Below are positions 51,856-59,577 of a DNA stretch of 59,577 nucleotides, piece by piece (position 1 is the first letter of the stretch; the number at the start of each line of letters is the position of its first letter). The notes under the pieces are model-generated. The model made no database searches, was not told the DNA's origin, and saw nothing but the letters and a program-made list of their open reading frames with translations. The DNA is taken from contig OMXI01000015.1 in NCBI GenBank assembly GCA_900314975.1, positions 1 to 59,577 on the forward strand, written 5' to 3'. This DNA is from an uncultured Eubacteriales bacterium. Its GTDB lineage: Bacteria > Bacillota > Clostridia > Oscillospirales > Ruminococcaceae. The position numbers and the translations under genes are program-made.

Positions 51856-52461
51856 ATGGGCAAGCTCGACGCTAACAAAAAGCAGAAGGAGACCTCTCTT
51901 CTGGACACCGCCTTTAATCTTTTCACAACAAAGGGACTTACCAAAACCTCCATTTCCGACATCGTCAGCAACGCGGGCGTGGCAAAGGGAACATTCTACC
52001 TTTATTTCAAAGACAAGTACGATCTGCGCAACAGGCTTATCTCGCACAAGTCCTCACAGCTTTTCAAGCAGGCGCTTGCGCAGATGAAAGCGACCAAAAT
52101 GGAGCACGACTTTGAAAGCGACATCATTTTTGTTGTCGATAACATCATCAACCAGCTTACCGAGAACAAGGCGACCCTCAATTTTATCTCAAAGAATTTA
52201 AGCTGGGGAGTGTTCAAAAACGCCCTCACCACAAAGACCAACGAGAAGGACGTTGACTTTGCCGACGTTTACAATATGATAATCGAGAATGCGCCCAACA
52301 CCGTCAAAGACCCCGAAATAATGGTGTTTATGATAATCGAGCTTGTAAGCTCCACCTGCTATTCCGCGATACTTTATTCAGAGCCGTGCGATATCGGTAC
52401 GCTCAAACCGCATCTTTACCGCAGTATCAAGCATATCCTGCACGACCATATTGATTATTGA
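51856..52461 (+). CDS. TetR/AcrR family transcriptional regulator
   Basis: 201 aa. The N-terminal helix-turn-helix is textbook: LLDTAFNLFTTKGLTKTSISDIVSNAGVAKGTFYLYFKDKYDLRNRL at about 14-60. The C-terminal ligand domain is all-helical and not assignable. The ATG at 51856 follows AAGGAG by 9 nt; a TTG at 51847 touches the RBS. Divergent from the MMPL exporter, with four matching palindromes between; it is very likely the local repressor of the exporter and of itself, relieved by an unknown ligand. Confidence 0.93.
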   Translation: MGKLDANKKQKETSLLDTAFNLFTTKGLTKTSISDIVSNAGVAKGTFYLYFKDKYDLRNRLISHKSSQLFKQALAQMKATKMEHDFESDIIFVVDNIINQLTENKATLNFISKNLSWGVFKNALTTKTNEKDVDFADVYNMIIENAPNTVKDPEIMVFMIIELVSSTCYSAILYSEPCDIGTLKPHLYRSIKHILHDHIDY

Positions 52462-52483
52462 CAACAACATACCCCATATACAA

Positions 52484-52526
52484 AAAGAGTGACCGAACGA
52501 AATTTGTTCAGCCACTCTTTGTTTTT
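52484..52526. terminator. Bidirectional terminator between the TetR gene and purD
   Basis: Stem AAAGAGTG (52484-52491) with CACTCTTT (52513-52520) with an inner GAAC/GTTC pair, then GTTTTTT on the plus strand and TTTTTG on the minus strand. Confidence 0.88.
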
Positions 52527-52528
52527 TA

Positions 52529-53887
52529 TCACTGCCTTAAATATACACCGTTTTCCTCAATGTATTCTTCCATATCCTCTTTGTATTCCAAGTTAAGCGG
52601 GTCGCTGTTGTCAAGTGCCTTGAGCGCACGCTGACCGATATCACTGCGGTAGTGAACATCCTCCCAGTTTATCTTTTTAACAGCCTCGTAGCTCTTGTCA
52701 AGCGCACCCTGAAGCGTAAGCGCCGTGCAGGTAACACCAAGTACACGACCGCCGTTGTTGGTGAACTTGCCGCCATCAAGCTTTGTGCCTGCGTGGTATA
52801 CGAATGCACCCTCGACCTGTCCGTTTTCGTCAAGACCTGTTATTTCATAGCCCTTTTTGTAGCTTGTGGGGTAGCCGCCGCTTGCCATAACAACGCAGGT
52901 GCAGTAGCCCTCTTTCCAACCTATTTCGACCTCGGACAGTCTGTGTTCGTATATCGCCTCGAATATCTCGCAAAGGTCGCCGTCAAGCATCGGCAGAACG
53001 ACCTGCGTTTCGGGGTCGCCGAAACGGCAGTTGTACTCAATCACCTTTGGTCCCTTTGGTGTGAGCATAAGTCCGAAATACAAACAGCCCTCAAAGGTAC
53101 GTCCCTCTGCGTTCATAGCCTTTATTGTCGGCAGGAAGATCTGCTCCATACACTGCTTTGCAATGTCCTCGGTGTAGTACGGGTTTGGCGCAACAGTGCC
53201 CATTCCGCCCGTGTTCAGACCCAAATCGCAGTCAAGCGCTCTTTTGTGGTCCATTGAAGATATCATCGGCACAACGGTCTTTCCGTCTGTGAACGAAAGC
53301 ACCGAGACTTCGGGACCCGTGAGGAACTCCTCAACAACGATAGTTGAACTGCTCTTGCCGAATTTCAGCTCGTCGATCATCGAGTGTATAGCCTCGACTG
53401 CCTCCTGTTCGTTCTGTGCGAGAATAACGCCCTTGCCAAGCGCCAGTCCGTCTGCCTTGATAACAGCAGGGTAGGTGTTTTGCTTTTTAACGTAAGCGAT
53501 AGCCTCTGCGCTGTTGTCAAACACCTCGTACCTTGCGGTCGGGATATTGTACTTTTTCATCAGCTCTTTTGAGAACACCTTGCTGCCCTCGATAATAGCC
53601 GCATCCTTTTTCGGGCCGAAGGTCTTGAAGCCTTCAGCCTGCAAAGCATCTACCATACCCAGCACCAGCGGATCATCGGGAGCGACCGCTACCATATCGA
53701 CCTTGAGCTTTTTTGCAAGCGCCACAACGCCATCAATGTCCGTTGCCGCAACGTCAAAGCACTGCGCGTACTTTGAGATGCCGCCGTTTCCGGGTGTGCA
53801 GTACAGCTTGCCGACCTTTTTTGACTCGGCGAGCTTCATAATTATTGCGTGTTCACGACCGCCGCCGCCAACAACGAGTATATCCAT
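52529..53887 (-). CDS. purD: Phosphoribosylamine-glycine ligase
   Basis: 452 aa ATP-grasp ligase making GAR from phosphoribosylamine, glycine and ATP. VVGGGGREHA near the start, TVVVEEFLTGPEVS, DHKRALDCDLGLNTGGMG and YNCRFGDPETQ are all seen. ATG at 53887 (RBS GGAGGA at 53901-53896); the frame extends upstream into the intergenic gap. Last gene of the minus-strand purine cluster, 21 nt after the AICAR transformylase. Confidence 0.96.
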   Translation of the reverse strand: MDILVVGGGGREHAIIMKLAESKKVGKLYCTPGNGGISKYAQCFDVAATDIDGVVALAKKLKVDMVAVAPDDPLVLGMVDALQAEGFKTFGPKKDAAIIEGSKVFSKELMKKYNIPTARYEVFDNSAEAIAYVKKQNTYPAVIKADGLALGKGVILAQNEQEAVEAIHSMIDELKFGKSSSTIVVEEFLTGPEVSVLSFTDGKTVVPMISSMDHKRALDCDLGLNTGGMGTVAPNPYYTEDIAKQCMEQIFLPTIKAMNAEGRTFEGCLYFGLMLTPKGPKVIEYNCRFGDPETQVVLPMLDGDLCEIFEAIYEHRLSEVEIGWKEGYCTCVVMASGGYPTSYKKGYEITGLDENGQVEGAFVYHAGTKLDGGKFTNNGGRVLGVTCTALTLQGALDKSYEAVKKINWEDVHYRSDIGQRALKALDNSDPLNLEYKEDMEEYIEENGVYLRQ

Positions 53888-53908
53888 AAATCTATCCTCC
53901 CAAAGCAA

Positions 53909-55090
53909 TTAGTGGTGGAAAAGTCTTATTCCCGTGAATGCCATAGCGATACCGTACTTGTTGCAGGTCATTATAACGTGGTCGTCACGGATAGAACCGC
54001 CCGGCTCTGCAATATATGCAACACCCGACTTTTTAGCTCTTTCGATGTTGTCGCCGAACGGGAAGAAAGCGTCTGAACCGAGGCAAACGTCCTTGTTCTT
54101 TGCTATCCACTCTTTCTTTTCTTGTGCGGTAAGAACCTCTGGCTTTACCTTGAAAAGTGTCTGCCAAACGCCGTCTGCAAGAACGTCGTCGTGCTCGTCG
54201 GAGATGTAAACGTCGATAGTGTTGTCTCTGTCGGGACGTCTGATGTCGTCAACAAACTGCAAGCCCAGTACCTTTGGATGCTGGCGCAGCCACCAGATAT
54301 CAGCCTTATTGCCTGCAAGTCTTGTGCAGTGTATTCTCGACTGCTGACCTGCACCGATACCGATAGCCTGTCCGTTCTTAACGTAGCAAACAGAGTTTGA
54401 CTGTGTGTATTTGAGTGTGATAAGCGAGATAACAAGGTCAGTCTTTTTGTCATCGGGGATATCCTTGTTTTCGGTAACGATATTTGTGAGCATATCGTTG
54501 TCTATCTTCAGCTCGTTTCTGCCCTGCTCGAAAGTAACGCCGTATACCTGCTTTCTCTCGATAGGTGCGGGAACATAGCTCTCGTCTATCTGAATGATGT
54601 TGTATGTGCCCTTTCTCTTGGATTTGAGTATCTCAAGAGCCTCGTCGGTGTAGCCCGGTGCGATGATGCCGTCTGATACCTCGCGCTTGATAAGATTTGC
54701 AGTACAAGCGTCACACTCGTCTGAAAGCGCGATAAAGTCGCCGTAGGAGGACATTCTGTCAGCACCTCTTGCCTTTGCATAAGCGCAAGCCATAGGTGTC
54801 AGCTCGCCCAGATCGTCAACAAAGTAGATCTTCTTTTCCGTCTCCGTCAATGGAGTGCCGATAGCCGCACCCGCAGGTGAAACGTGCTTGAAAGAGGTTG
54901 CGGCGCAAAAGCCCGTAGCCTTTTTAAGCTCCTTTACCAGCTGCCAGCCGTTGAACGCATCAAGCAGATTGATGTAGCCCGGCTTGCCGTTAAGCACCGT
55001 GATAGGCAGCTCCTTTCCGTCCTCCATAAAGACCTTTGACGGCTTCTGATTAGGGTTGCAGCCGTACTTTAAAAGCATTTCGTTTGCCAT
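53909..55090 (-). CDS. Stand-alone AICAR formyltransferase (PurH C-terminal half)
   Basis: 393 aa. It covers only the AICAR transformylase of PurH: KYGCNPNQKPS at the start (KHxxPxG-type ligand region FKHVSPAG), then the SYGDFIALSDECD block, GAGQQSRIHCTRLAG, and FFPFGDNIERAKKSGV and GGSIRDDHVI at the end. The IMP cyclohydrolase (MGS-like) half is absent. The ring closure is probably supplied by the PurO-like gene at 57622. Uses 10-formyl-THF. RBS GGAGG, ATG 55090. Confidence 0.93.
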   Translation of the reverse strand: MANEMLLKYGCNPNQKPSKVFMEDGKELPITVLNGKPGYINLLDAFNGWQLVKELKKATGFCAATSFKHVSPAGAAIGTPLTETEKKIYFVDDLGELTPMACAYAKARGADRMSSYGDFIALSDECDACTANLIKREVSDGIIAPGYTDEALEILKSKRKGTYNIIQIDESYVPAPIERKQVYGVTFEQGRNELKIDNDMLTNIVTENKDIPDDKKTDLVISLITLKYTQSNSVCYVKNGQAIGIGAGQQSRIHCTRLAGNKADIWWLRQHPKVLGLQFVDDIRRPDRDNTIDVYISDEHDDVLADGVWQTLFKVKPEVLTAQEKKEWIAKNKDVCLGSDAFFPFGDNIERAKKSGVAYIAEPGGSIRDDHVIMTCNKYGIAMAFTGIRLFHH

Positions 55091-55141
55091 TTTTCATTAC
55101 CTCCGTTTTATATCATTTTTACAGTTGTAAAATAACACACT

Positions 55142-57148
55142 TTATTTCTTCCAGAACTCCTTGTTAAAGTAGTCCGAGTTTTGCTGTATCTGCTCGGTGA
55201 GCTTGTCTCTGCCTATCTCCTCTGCAAGAGTTTGTCTGCCGCTGAAAAGGTCAGTTCCAAGTCCGAGCCTGTCGCCCTTGATTTCAGCACCCAGCGCCGA
55301 AAGCGTCGTTGGGAACATATCCATAGGCGCAAATATGCGGTTCTTTGCGTTCTCGGGGGATTTGTGCGCATTGATGAAGCAGTTGAAAGGCGTGCGCTCG
55401 TAGCTATCCTCCTCAAACTCTATGCCCGAAGGGAAGTGCTCTGCGATATGGTCGCCCGTGATGATTATTACGGTATCGTCGTAGTAGGGCTTGGTTTTGA
55501 GCCACTTGATAAACTCGTCCACCTGCCGTGAGGTGCAGTTTACAGCCGCCGCAAAGTTGTTTCCAATGCTCTTGTCGCAAAGCGGGCAGCGGTAGCCCTC
55601 CTCAAAGCTGTGGGTGTCCATGGTGTACATCGTCACCGCAAAAGGCTTGTCGCCCTTTGCAAGCTCGTCAATCTTGAGCTTTGAAAATTCAAACACCTTT
55701 CTGTCCTCAAAGCCCCACATCTTGAAGTAGTCCTTGGGGATAAGTCCCTCGTCACGTGCGCTGTTAAGGTCAAAGATGTTGCTGTCCTCGTATCTTCCGA
55801 CATAGCTGTTGTACGCCGCAAAATTGGAGTCAGAGCCTTCGATAAACAGCTGCTCGTAGCCATTATCGTGCAGCACGTCCTCAAGCCTTTTGAGTGACGG
55901 CAGAAAGCTGTTCAGCTCGCCCATATTGTTTCGCATTTTTCCAAGCGGTGTCATCAGCACAACGCCCGAGGTCTGCGCGATAGTCGCGCCCATTGTGTAT
56001 GCTATGCTTGGCGCTCTTACAATCGAGCCGCCCAGCTTATCGGTGTGAGAAAAGTTTATGTTGTCCTGCGCAAGCTTTGTCAGCTCCGGCATAAAATCGT
56101 AGTTTTGCAGACCGCCGTTTTCGGGCGTAGTGTAGGAATTCTCGATAGATTCAAGATAAATATAGATAAGGTTTTTCTTTTTTTCGGGGAAAACCACATT
56201 CTCGCTGCTCGGTGCAACATAGTACTGCTCGTAAAGCTGCGAGGTGTGCATCTGATTGTATATGTACGAAAACGTACCTGTCTCCCAGAACAGTGCAGAT
56301 ATCGAAAACACGGGTATTACCGCCCACGCAGCGATCCGTGTGCGCTTTGCGTTTGCAGTAATGCCGCCCTTTTTATCGGGGCATTTAAACGTCAGCTTCT
56401 GCGCGCGCGACATTCTTATAAGCCTTATGCACAAAAGCGCCGCAGCTATCACCGCAATGCAGGCGTAAAGTATCAGCTTTCGTGCCATATCAGGCGTGTA
56501 GCCGTCGTTTGCATACTGCACCGTGAACATTATCGCTTCAATATCCATACTTGGAAAATGCAGCCGCAGAAATACCGTAGTTGTAAGCATTACCGCACAA
56601 ATCATCATCAGCACGCAGCCTGCACCGATAAGAATCTTTTTGGGAACGCTCTGCTTTTTTTCGCTCTTTTCAGTGCTGAAAACAGGCTGCACCGAAATAA
56701 TGACCGTTCGGTAGAGCTTTGCGATCTTAAAGCCTTTTTTCGCCATAAGCGACAGCAGCCTGTGCGCAAGCAGGAAACCTGTACATATGCAAAGCGGCTT
56801 GAGCCAGATAAGAAACCATTTGAGCAGCTCGTGCGGGCCTTCGCCGACCTCTTTGCGCATATAGCTGACCGATTTGCTGTAGCACATGCTGACAAACACA
56901 TAAATGCCTATCACGCGGTACAGCCACAGCGGAGAGCGTACAGGCGATGCAGCAGGCAGCCAGAAAAGCGTCAGACTTAAAAACGGGCACAGCGCATACA
57001 CCGCGAACTCAAACACATTCACGCTGAAAAACGTCAGTACAAGCCACATCAGTCGCACCGTGACCGCCAGCGAGGCGAGCAGGGTGAACACAATATGCCC
57101 GCGCGGATTGCTTTTTATGCTTTTCATATACAATGAAAACAGTTTCAT
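55142..57148 (-). CDS. LTA synthase-like sulfatase-family phosphoglycerol transferase
   Basis: 668 aa. About five to six N-terminal helices (about 20-290), then an extracytoplasmic sulfatase-fold domain: YIYLESIENSYTT, the nucleophile threonine in AYTMGATIAQTSG (aligns with OpgB/MdoB WTIAG), YTMDTHSFEEGY and ITGDHIAEHF. It probably transfers phosphoglycerol or another phospho-group to a cell-surface polymer. A CPLC near 540 is unusual. RBS is weak (GGGG); ATG 57148. It sits between the small gene at 57185 and the AICAR transformylase, an odd partner for purine genes. Confidence 0.87.
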   Translation of the reverse strand: MKLFSLYMKSIKSNPRGHIVFTLLASLAVTVRLMWLVLTFFSVNVFEFAVYALCPFLSLTLFWLPAASPVRSPLWLYRVIGIYVFVSMCYSKSVSYMRKEVGEGPHELLKWFLIWLKPLCICTGFLLAHRLLSLMAKKGFKIAKLYRTVIISVQPVFSTEKSEKKQSVPKKILIGAGCVLMMICAVMLTTTVFLRLHFPSMDIEAIMFTVQYANDGYTPDMARKLILYACIAVIAAALLCIRLIRMSRAQKLTFKCPDKKGGITANAKRTRIAAWAVIPVFSISALFWETGTFSYIYNQMHTSQLYEQYYVAPSSENVVFPEKKKNLIYIYLESIENSYTTPENGGLQNYDFMPELTKLAQDNINFSHTDKLGGSIVRAPSIAYTMGATIAQTSGVVLMTPLGKMRNNMGELNSFLPSLKRLEDVLHDNGYEQLFIEGSDSNFAAYNSYVGRYEDSNIFDLNSARDEGLIPKDYFKMWGFEDRKVFEFSKLKIDELAKGDKPFAVTMYTMDTHSFEEGYRCPLCDKSIGNNFAAAVNCTSRQVDEFIKWLKTKPYYDDTVIIITGDHIAEHFPSGIEFEEDSYERTPFNCFINAHKSPENAKNRIFAPMDMFPTTLSALGAEIKGDRLGLGTDLFSGRQTLAEEIGRDKLTEQIQQNSDYFNKEFWKK

Positions 57149-57184
57149 TCTTACGACCCCATACTGTACATTTCTTTGTACAGT

Positions 57185-57607
57185 TTATTTCTGCTTTTTC
57201 TTTCTTCTTATTGCGATTTTTCTCGGCTTTTTCTCTTTTTCTTTGATATATTCCTGTACCTTGTGTACGTCATCGACCTTTGTAAAGACCTTTTCGGGAT
57301 TAACAAAACCGTAGTCGTTCCCAAGCTCTCTGCCGACGTAGATGTGAACTTCGGTGCGAAACCCCTTGTACTCGTTTTTCATACTGCCGTTGAGTGTAAC
57401 GATAACAAGCTCGCCCGTGTCATTTATCGTACCGATAAGGTTGAGCTTTGTAGCGATAGGCAGCCTGCCCTTTTGCACCGCCATTTCCTCACCGTCGATA
57501 ATAAGGCGCGTTCTGCCCTTGTTGACTATCAGTATCTCGTGACCGTTGTATTCAGCGCGCCACGCCTCGTGGTCACCCATTTTGTAAGCAACTGTTTCGG
57601 TAGCCAT
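57185..57607 (-). CDS. Conserved-looking protein of unknown function
   Basis: 140 aa, not recognised. A beta-rich first part (MGDHEAWRAEYNGHEILIVNKGRTRLIIDGEE) and the middle TKLNLIGTINDTGELVIVTLNG suggest a small barrel with repeated strands; the last 20 residues are basic (KKPRKIAIRRKKKQK). No signal peptide or membrane segment. RBS GGAGG, ATG 57607; 14 nt from the cyclohydrolase upstream and 36 nt from the transferase downstream, so part of the same operon. Confidence 0.65.
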   Translation of the reverse strand: MATETVAYKMGDHEAWRAEYNGHEILIVNKGRTRLIIDGEEMAVQKGRLPIATKLNLIGTINDTGELVIVTLNGSMKNEYKGFRTEVHIYVGRELGNDYGFVNPEKVFTKVDDVHKVQEYIKEKEKKPRKIAIRRKKKQK

Positions 57608-57621
57608 TTCAAACCTCCGTG

Positions 57622-58338
57622 TTATTTAGAGTATTTGTTTACAACCTTTGTTGTCGCCTTGCCTGTCTGGATATCAATAAATCTTACGAACAGTGAAACC
57701 TTGTTGTCCTCGTTCAGAGCGTTCCAAAGTCCGTCGGTGAATTCGTCTATATCGTTTGGTATCTCGATTTTTTCAGGCTCACCCTCAAAGCTCGGCAGCG
57801 GATCACCGTCGCCCATATATGTGTGGATAAAGTGACCCACGCCGTCAAGGGGATTGGTGTATGTGAAAGTAAATCTTTCAGCACAGTCGGGGTTGCCGTC
57901 AGCCGACTTGATGATATTCATAGCGTAGTTGTACTCGCCGCCGCCAACGTGCATAATGCCCGAAATACGCGGTGTGTAGTTCGGAGCATCGTCCTCGTAC
58001 AGCCTTGTGCGCAGAGCCTGCTCAAATGTCTGCTGGTTGTCCATAAGCTCGTATATTGTGTCCGTCTGGTCGCCGTTTGTAACGATAGTTTTGTTGCCAA
58101 GCACGCGAACAGGGGAGTAGATGATAAGATGCGGGTCTGTCAGCTTGCTCGGGTCAGCAGCCTCTGTCTTGATGCCGTCAGCAGTCTCGGTGAAAACTCT
58201 GTTTCTCGAGTTGACACTTCTGCCCATTATAAAATATGCCGTAACAGCGCTTTTTCCGTCAGCACTCTTGCCGATGATTATACCTCTTCCTGGGTAACTG
58301 TTTGCTTTTAATGCCTCGTAAATGTCGATAGTTTTCAT
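57622..58338 (-). CDS. purO: Archaeal-type IMP cyclohydrolase (PurO-like)
   Basis: 238 aa. GRGIIIGKSADGKSAVTAYFIMGRSVNSRNRVF at the start matches the PurO/IMP_cyclohyd fold, whose members begin with a glycine-rich strand and an R-x-S-x-x-N/R-R block; GIMHVGGGEYNYAM and THTYMGDGDPLPSF-like segment HTYMGDGDPLPSF complete it. It would close the purine ring of FAICAR to IMP. Found in archaea and some Firmicutes that have a truncated PurH. RBS GGAGG, ATG 58338. Confidence 0.85.
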   Translation of the reverse strand: MKTIDIYEALKANSYPGRGIIIGKSADGKSAVTAYFIMGRSVNSRNRVFTETADGIKTEAADPSKLTDPHLIIYSPVRVLGNKTIVTNGDQTDTIYELMDNQQTFEQALRTRLYEDDAPNYTPRISGIMHVGGGEYNYAMNIIKSADGNPDCAERFTFTYTNPLDGVGHFIHTYMGDGDPLPSFEGEPEKIEIPNDIDEFTDGLWNALNEDNKVSLFVRFIDIQTGKATTKVVNKYSK

Positions 58339-58383
58339 ATTCTTACCTCCATAGCTTTTTATCTTTATTTTTTGCGCTGTCAG

Positions 58384-58890
58384 TCAGACAGGCTTGGTTG
58401 CTTTCATATTTATGCAGTCCCACTTTTCGCCGCCGAACTCAAAGCATTCCTTTTCGGTGTCGGTAGGGACAAACCCCGCCGCCTTGTAGCACCCCAGCGC
58501 GCTGTCGTTGTTTGCAAAAACGCCCAGCGTTACAGTGTCTGCACCGAAAATCTCAAAAGCATATTTCAGCGCCTGCGAGAGCATTTGCTTTCCGAAGCCC
58601 TTGCCGCGCATATCGGGCGAAATGATGATGAACCCCATATGTATGCTGTTGCTTACACAGTCAGCTTTTCTGAAAATGAAGTGTCCGCAGACCTCGCCGC
58701 TTTCGTTCAGCGCCGTCATAAACCACGCATTGTTGTCTTTGCAGAACTCGTCGTATCTGTCGCAAAGCTGCTGCGCAGTCATCGGGAATTTGTACATTCC
58801 CGCACACCATTTCATAAAGCCCTTTTCGTCTGTCAGCCAGCTTGCGATTATCTTACTGTCCGTTTTTTTGTACGGTCTTAACCTTATCAT
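58384..58890 (-). CDS. GNAT-family N-acetyltransferase (RimI/RimJ-like)
   Basis: 168 aa. Acetyl-CoA loop RGKGFGKQM, preceded by HMGFIIISPDM and followed by LGVFANNDSALGCYKAAGFVP, the regular GNAT order. N-terminus MIRLRPYKKTDSKIIASWLTDE is typical of RimJ/RimL relatives that modify protein N-termini or small amines; target unknown. RBS GAGGAGG, ATG 58890. Inserted between purN and the cyclohydrolase gene on the same strand. Confidence 0.85.
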   Translation of the reverse strand: MIRLRPYKKTDSKIIASWLTDEKGFMKWCAGMYKFPMTAQQLCDRYDEFCKDNNAWFMTALNESGEVCGHFIFRKADCVSNSIHMGFIIISPDMRGKGFGKQMLSQALKYAFEIFGADTVTLGVFANNDSALGCYKAAGFVPTDTEKECFEFGGEKWDCINMKATKPV

Positions 58891-58920
58891 TGTTTTATCC
58901 TCCTCTTTTGCTTCTAATTA

Positions 58921-58957
58921 TCTGTCTCTCACCTCTTACTTCTTATCTCTTACCTCT
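58921..58957 (-). repeat. AGAGGTAAGA-type repeat overlapping the purN 3' end
   Basis: On the minus strand AGAGGTAAGAGATAAGAAG then TAAGAGGTGAGAGACAG. The last codons and stop of purN lie inside it. Same motif as at 25701-25740. Confidence 0.65.
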
Positions 58958-59577
58958 GAAACGTAAGCCTTGCCGTCTTTAATCTTTATACGACCCTCGC
59001 AGAAAAGCGAAACAGCCTTCGGCAGCAGCTTCCATTCAACGTTCTCCATTATTCTTTTCTGTAATATTTCAGGCGTGTCGTCATTCTCGACATTTACAAC
59101 GCCTTGCAGGATTATCGCACCCGCGTCAGCTTTTTCGTTGACAAAATGAATTGTCGCACCCGATACCTTAACGCCGTATTCAAGAGCCGCTTCGTGAACT
59201 TTAAGTCCGTAGAAGCCCTCACCGCAGAAGCTGGGTATCAGTGCAGGGTGAACGTTGATTATCCTGTAAGGGTACGCCTTTGTCACGCACTCGTCAAGTA
59301 TCGTCATAAATCCTGCAAGCACTACAAGGTCGGCTTGCTGTCTTTGCAGCTGCGCAAGTATAGCCTCGCTGTACTGCCTGCTGTCTGCATACTCTTTGCG
59401 CGGTATCACCACAGTGGGTATATCCGCTTTTTTTGCCCTTTCAAGCGCGAAAACGCCGTCCTTTGACGAGATAACACAGCTAATTCTTCCGCCGTTTATC
59501 TCACCTCTTGCCTGCGCGTCAATAAGCGCCTGTAAATTCGTTCCGCCGCCCGAAACAAGCACAACTATATTTTTCAT
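58936..59577 (-). CDS. purN: Phosphoribosylglycinamide formyltransferase
   Basis: 213 aa; the ATG is exactly at the window edge (59577), so its RBS is not visible. Makes formyl-GAR with 10-formyl-THF. LVSGGGTNLQALIDA at the start, the catalytic Asn-His in INVHPALIPSF, and the Asp in KADAGAIILQ are seen. The last six residues lie in an AGAGGTAAGA repeat and may not belong to the ancestral gene. First visible gene of purN-GNAT-purO-x-phosphotransferase-AICARFT-purD. Confidence 0.95.
   Translation of the reverse strand: MKNIVVLVSGGGTNLQALIDAQARGEINGGRISCVISSKDGVFALERAKKADIPTVVIPRKEYADSRQYSEAILAQLQRQQADLVVLAGFMTILDECVTKAYPYRIINVHPALIPSFCGEGFYGLKVHEAALEYGVKVSGATIHFVNEKADAGAIILQGVVNVENDDTPEILQKRIMENVEWKLLPKAVSLFCEGRIKIKDGKAYVSEVRDKK

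Overview
The window looks like chromosomal DNA of an anaerobic Gram-positive gut Firmicute, most likely Oscillospiraceae/Ruminococcaceae (Ruminococcus or [Eubacterium] siraeum-like). This is an inference from several features: AGGAGG ribosome-binding sites with frequent TTG starts, clean TTGACA-17-TATAAT promoters, a T-box and an L-box riboswitch, IreB and YhaM, a rubredoxin-fused flavodiiron protein, and lipoproteins with threonine-rich linkers. I see no rRNA, tRNA, CRISPR array, transposase, integrase or phage gene. Most of the window is core metabolism and envelope biology with a few accessory patches.

Layout. 126-3238: ABC ATPase plus FtsX-type permease. 3249-4101: acetyltransferase behind a leader with a terminator and a possible leader peptide. 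4175-8178 (minus): P-type cation ATPase, nitroreductase and YhaM RNase. 8323-10228: an asparagine synthase missing its glutaminase nucleophile, and an MmcQ/YjbR protein. 10420-11681: two tandem paralogous membrane proteins of unknown function. 11820-15289: FIST-GGDEF protein and a fused flavodiiron protein. 15332-18880 (minus): asd-dapA-dapB lysine/DAP pathway under an L-box. 18958-22416: queA-tgt queuosine operon with three small genes between them. 22709-25695: mntP, an acyl-CoA synthetase and a membrane protein. 25755-29525: T-box (Phe, UUC) and pheST. 29667-35377: IreB, PdaA-like deacetylase, an unknown secreted protein, a SpoVB/MurJ-type flippase and MazG. 35418-36001: HU and RqcP.

36030-40790 holds four consecutive SGNH-hydrolase lipoproteins that look like a lineage-specific expansion of surface esterases. 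They differ mainly in the spacer between lipid anchor and catalytic domain (poly-Thr, short, or Ig-like domains plus TKQT repeats). 40935-46710 holds an aminotransferase, an orphan FtsX permease, two small membrane proteins and the GTPase YchF. 46793-52461 is an MMPL/RND exporter paired with an 881-residue secreted repeat protein, divergent from a TetR regulator; four near-identical 13-bp palindromes lie between the divergent genes. 52529-59577 (minus) is a purine cluster (purN, archaeal-type IMP cyclohydrolase, stand-alone AICAR transformylase, purD) with a GNAT, a small unknown gene and an LTA-synthase-like phosphoglycerol transferase embedded.

The most unusual parts are the four-gene SGNH array, the TetR-controlled exporter with its repeat partner, the truncated asparagine synthase, the tandem membrane paralogues, and several short intergenic repeats that recur at distant sites. 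Nothing here can be called a new defence or mobile system from sequence reading alone.
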